A stretch of DNA of 51,622 nucleotides from assembly GCF_018780075.1 (NCBI RefSeq), contig NZ_JADMKB010000006.1, forward strand, positions 4,323 through 55,944. Reading direction: 5' to 3'. A model generated the notes under the pieces. It ran no database searches. It was not told where the DNA came from and saw only the letters and a list, made by a program, of their open reading frames with translations. Shown piece by piece: positions 49,439-51,622 of this stretch (its first letter is position 1; every line of letters begins with the position of its first letter). This DNA comes from Hydrogenophaga sp. GTDB taxonomy: Bacteria; Pseudomonadota; Gammaproteobacteria; Burkholderiales; Burkholderiaceae_C. Position numbers and translations under genes: made by a program.

Positions 49439-49551
49439 CAGGTGGCCGGTGCAGGGTGGGCGTCGTCACCCATGCACCGCAGACCCCTGGCGCCGATGGT
49501 CAACATGGGGCAGCACATGTCGGTCCTGATTCGGGCCGGCTCCACATGGGG

Positions 49552-49589
49552 TTGCCCATTCTTCAGATTGTCTGTATGATGCGTATCAT
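49552..49589 (+). promoter_or_regulatory. tetR promoter and operator O1
   Basis: TTGCCC (49552-49557), a 17-bp spacer and TATGAT (49575-49580) form a good sigma-70 promoter. The -10 overlaps the palindrome ATGATGCGTATCAT (49576-49589). The same ATGAY-N4-RTCAT site recurs at 50207 and 51342, so autorepression is likely. Confidence 0.75.
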
Positions 49590-50181
49590 GCGAAAAACGC
49601 CAACCAACATCCGAACCGCTGCCAAAGAGGCCTCGCACGAGCGCATCGTGCAGGCGGCCGCTCGCGCCATCCGGCGCAGCGGGTACGACGGCACGGGTGT
49701 GGCCGACATCATGAAAGAGGCGGGTCTGACGCACGGCGCCTTCTATGCCCATTTCGAGTCCCGCGAAGCCATGCTGGCCGAAGCGGCGGACCGTGCGGGT
49801 GCCGAAGCCAACGCGGTGGCGGCCAGCGTCATTGCCGCTGCCCCGCCCGAACAGGCGCTGCGCGCGCTGATGCAGGCCTACCTGTCCAAGGAACACCTGG
49901 CGGGCATCGAGACGGGCTGCCCCATTTCGGCCCTGGGCTCAGAAATGCCCCGCCAGTCGCCCGAGGTGCGCCGAGCGGCCACGCGCCGCATCAAGGAAAT
50001 GATCGATCTGATCGCCCGCCAGTCGCCCGACTGGGGGCAACCCGGCGCCCACGAGCGTGCCCTGGTGACGGCGGCCACCATGGTGGGCACCCTGGTGCTG
50101 GCCCGTGCGGTGGATGACCCCGCGTTGTCGGACGCGCTGTGCAGCGCGGCCCTGGACCGTCTGGCGCCTTCCGCGGGCTGA
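49588..50181 (+). CDS. TetR/AcrR family transcriptional regulator
   Basis: A 197-aa regulator. The HTH is ERIVQAAARAIRRSGYDGTGVADIMKEAGLTHGAFYAHFESREAML, a classic TetR domain; the C-terminal all-helical domain includes QALRALMQAYLSKEHLAGIETGCPISALGSE. In-frame ATGs occur at 49576, 49579 and 49588. The first two lie inside the -10/operator, so 49588 (MRKTPTNIRTAAKEASHERI) is chosen, which would leave an almost leaderless message. It probably represses itself and the two downstream oxidoreductase genes. Inducer unknown, likely an electrophile or quinone by context. Confidence 0.9.
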   Translation: MRKTPTNIRTAAKEASHERIVQAAARAIRRSGYDGTGVADIMKEAGLTHGAFYAHFESREAMLAEAADRAGAEANAVAASVIAAAPPEQALRALMQAYLSKEHLAGIETGCPISALGSEMPRQSPEVRRAATRRIKEMIDLIARQSPDWGQPGAHERALVTAATMVGTLVLARAVDDPALSDALCSAALDRLAPSAG

Positions 50182-50196
50182 GGCGGGCTTTTTTTT
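50165..50196 (+). terminator. Possible weak terminator of tetR
   Basis: CGCCT (50165-50169) and AGGCG (50181-50185) could pair, followed closely by eight T residues (50189-50196). The stem is short and its left arm lies inside the tetR 3' end. Confidence 0.4.
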
Positions 50197-50206
50197 GTTT
50201 ATAAGT

Positions 50207-50220
50207 ATGATGACCGTCAT
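50207..50220 (+). promoter_or_regulatory. TetR operator O2 before the MDR oxidoreductase gene
   Basis: ATGATGACCGTCAT: 5-bp arms ATGAT/GTCAT around four bases. Flanks GT and GC are identical to O1. It lies beside TATAAG (50200-50205), a candidate -10. Confidence 0.75.
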
Positions 50221-50290
50221 GCCAAAACTTCTCTCACCCCAGTCCGCTGGGTTGATTTCCGGCACTTTTTGGAACAAGGAACAACCATGA
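50219..50290 (+). CDS. Possible 23-aa leader peptide overlapping the oxidoreductase start
   Basis: ATG 50219 (or 50210) opens a frame MPKLLSPQSAGLISGTFWNK that ends in TGA sharing ATGA with the next gene at 50287. It has no clear ribosome binding site and would start at or near the expected transcription start. CCCAG-TCCG-CTGGG (50238-50251) is a small hairpin within it. It may couple translation to the enzyme gene, or be chance. Confidence 0.25.
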   Translation: MPKLLSPQSAGLISGTFWNKEQP

Positions 50291-51288
50291 AAGCTTTCAT
50301 CCTCGACCGCTACGGCAAACAGGAACGTTTGCGGGCCGCCGATGTGCCGGAGCCGGAGGTGCGCGACGACGATGTGCTGATCCAGGTGCACGCGACCGCG
50401 CTGAACCAGCTCGATTCCAAGCTGCGCAACGGCGAGTTCAAGCTCATCCTGCCGTACCGCATGCCGCTGATCCTGGGGCACGATGTGGCGGGCGTGGTGG
50501 TGCGTGTCGGGCCGCGGGTGCGCCAGTTCAAGGTCGGCGACGAGGTCTATGCCCGCCCCGACGACTTCCGCATCGGCACGTTTGCCGAGCTGATCGCCGT
50601 CAAGGAGGACTCGGTGGCGATCAAGCCGCGGAACATCAGCATGGAAGAGGCCGCGTCCATCCCCCTGGTGGGTCTGACGGCCTGGCAGGCGCTGGTGGAA
50701 ATGGCCCACCTCCAGCCGGGGCAGAAGGTCTTCATCCAGGCGGGCTCAGGTGGCGTGGGCACCTTCGCCATCCAGCTGGCCAAGCACCTGGGGGCGACGG
50801 TGGCCACCACCGCCAGCGCGGCCAACACCGCCCTGGTCAAGGGCCTGGGGGCGGACGTGGTCATCGACTACAAGAAAGACGCCTTCGAAGAACAACTGAG
50901 CGGCTACGACGTGGTGCTGAACAGCCAGGACGGCAAGACCCTGGCGAAGTCCCTGGGTGTGCTCCAGCCCGGCGGCCACCTCATTTCGATCTCCGGGCCG
51001 CCCGATCCGCAGTTCGCGCAAGACATCCAGGCGCCGTGGTTGGTGAAGCAGGTCGTGCGCGCCATCAGCTTCGGCACCCGCCGGCAGGCCCGGCGCCTCC
51101 AGGTCGGCTACGCCTTCCTGTTCATGAAGGCCAGCGGCCGCCAGCTGGGGCAGATCACGCAGCTGATCGAATCGGGCGCCATCCGCCCGGTGATCGACCG
51201 GGTCTTCCCCTTCGACGCCACCAACGAAGCCATGGCCTACGTCGACAGCGGCCGCGCCAAGGGCAAGGTGGTCATCAAGGTCCGCTGA
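50287..51288 (+). CDS. NADP-dependent MDR oxidoreductase (quinone oxidoreductase type)
   Basis: A 333-aa medium-chain dehydrogenase/reductase. Motifs: DDDVLIQVHATALNQLDSKLRNG, LPLILGHDVAGVVVRVG-like LILGHDVAGVVVRVGPRVRQF, VGLTAWQALVEMAHLQPGQK and the cofactor loop IQAGSGGVGTFAIQLAKHLGA. The zinc-binding Cys cluster of alcohol dehydrogenases is absent, placing it with quinone oxidoreductases and enone reductases. AAGGAA is upstream of ATG 50287. TetR operator O2 precedes it, suggesting induction by electrophiles. Confidence 0.92.
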   Translation: MKAFILDRYGKQERLRAADVPEPEVRDDDVLIQVHATALNQLDSKLRNGEFKLILPYRMPLILGHDVAGVVVRVGPRVRQFKVGDEVYARPDDFRIGTFAELIAVKEDSVAIKPRNISMEEAASIPLVGLTAWQALVEMAHLQPGQKVFIQAGSGGVGTFAIQLAKHLGATVATTASAANTALVKGLGADVVIDYKKDAFEEQLSGYDVVLNSQDGKTLAKSLGVLQPGGHLISISGPPDPQFAQDIQAPWLVKQVVRAISFGTRRQARRLQVGYAFLFMKASGRQLGQITQLIESGAIRPVIDRVFPFDATNEAMAYVDSGRAKGKVVIKVR

Positions 51289-51306
51289 ACCGTTCCCCCT
51301 GAACCC

Positions 51307-51328
51307 AGGCGCAGCTTCGCGCCTTTTT
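51307..51328 (+). terminator. Rho-independent terminator after the MDR gene
   Basis: AGGCGC (51307-51312) and GCGCCT (51319-51324) form a perfect 6-bp stem with a 6-base loop, followed by TTTTT. It separates the oxidoreductase transcript from the SDR gene, which therefore needs its own promoter near O3. Confidence 0.8.
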
Positions 51329-51341
51329 CAGACTCTTACAT

Positions 51342-51355
51342 ATGACGGTCGTCAT
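51342..51355 (+). promoter_or_regulatory. TetR operator O3 before the SDR gene
   Basis: ATGACGGTCGTCAT is a 14-bp palindrome with perfect 5-bp arms. It differs from the reverse complement of O2 at one position only. It lies 69 bp before the SDR start, downstream of the MDR terminator. Confidence 0.75.
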
Positions 51356-51423
51356 GTGATTTTTCCTGTCCCTCCCTTCCTGTCCCGTTCTTTTTCGATC
51401 CCTTCTTCTTTCTGGAGCCTCTC

Positions 51424-51622
51424 ATGAACATTGAAAACGCCGTCGTCCTGATCACAGGTGCCAACCGCGGCATCGGCCTGGCCTTTGCCCGCGAACTGCT
51501 GGCACGCGGTGCCCGCAAGGTCTACGCCGCGGCCCGCGATCCCTCGACCGTGACCCTGCCTGGCGTCCAGGCCCTGCAGCTCGACGTCACCCAGCCCGAT
51601 CAGATCGCCGCCGCGGTCCGGC
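51424..51622 (+). CDS. Short-chain dehydrogenase/reductase, cut by the window end
   Basis: The first 66 residues of an SDR: MNIENAVVLITGANRGIGLA with the TGxxxGIG cofactor motif, then FARELLARGARKVYAAARDP (Arg after strand two suggests NADPH preference) and LQLDVTQPDQIAAAV with the Asp of strand four. The catalytic Ser-Tyr-Lys lies beyond the window. It has its own copy of the TetR operator upstream. Probably reduces a carbonyl linked to the MDR enzyme's substrate. Confidence 0.9.
   Translation, partial: MNIENAVVLITGANRGIGLAFARELLARGARKVYAAARDPSTVTLPGVQALQLDVTQPDQIAAAVR

Noticed and set aside
1..51622. CRISPR arrays, tRNA or rRNA genes, integrases, insertion sequences, biosynthetic or defence islands
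   Set aside because: I found no regularly spaced repeats, no cloverleaf or rRNA motifs, no transposase or integrase genes and no defence-gene cluster. The NYN-LOTUS gene stands alone and does not make a defence island.

Overview
This 51.6 kb, GC-rich window is bacterial chromosomal DNA. It most resembles a Comamonadaceae-type member of the Burkholderiales (Hydrogenophaga/Acidovorax-like). The clues are a Bug/TctC-type transporter, tandem PaiB-like proteins, an ArgP/LysE pair, a Kdp operon, and a dispersed repeat with a CCCCY-rich core that recurs between genes. I see no rRNA, tRNA, CRISPR array, transposase or phage gene. All assignments come from reading motifs; no database search was run.

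Region 1 (1-11780) is a catabolic locus. A leftward operon runs from 5596 down to 1: IclR regulator, FAD oxidoreductase, NIPSNAP protein, TIM-barrel isomerase and acyl-CoA dehydrogenase. A rightward operon runs from 5755: shikimate-dehydrogenase-like enzyme, second FAD oxidoreductase, and TctC-TctB-TctA uptake system. Both promoters are embedded in one 53-bp palindrome centred on 5681, so the two halves look like a single IclR-controlled regulon. The probable role is import and stepwise dehydrogenation of an alicyclic hydroxy- or keto-acid. The substrate is unknown, and this is the best candidate for an undescribed pathway.

Region 2 (11785-24700) holds an EamA exporter, an orphan 99-aa protein and a potassium island. 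The kdp operon (a 34-aa leader membrane protein, then kdpF, A, B, C, a 50-aa membrane protein, D and E) is divergent from a KtrB/KtrA pair. A GST-like gene follows.

Region 3 (24780-33483) is a complete malonate utilisation operon: MatC-type carrier, malonate decarboxylase mdcA, C, D, E, G, B, H and LysR regulator mdcR.

Region 4 (33484-37710) carries small, partly stress-like genes (24-aa membrane peptide, glycine-zipper protein, disordered small proteins, lipoprotein, PNPOx-like protein) and a PHB-depolymerase-family esterase.

Region 5 (38143-49440) holds a multi-PAS sensor kinase with its response regulator, a lysE-paiB-paiB operon divergent from argP, an OafA/SGNH acyltransferase, a NYN-LOTUS protein and an M28 lipoprotein aminopeptidase.

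Region 6 (49540-51622) is a TetR regulon. tetR, a quinone-oxidoreductase-type MDR gene and an SDR gene (cut by the window end) are each preceded by the same 14-bp palindrome, ATGAY-N4-RTCAT.
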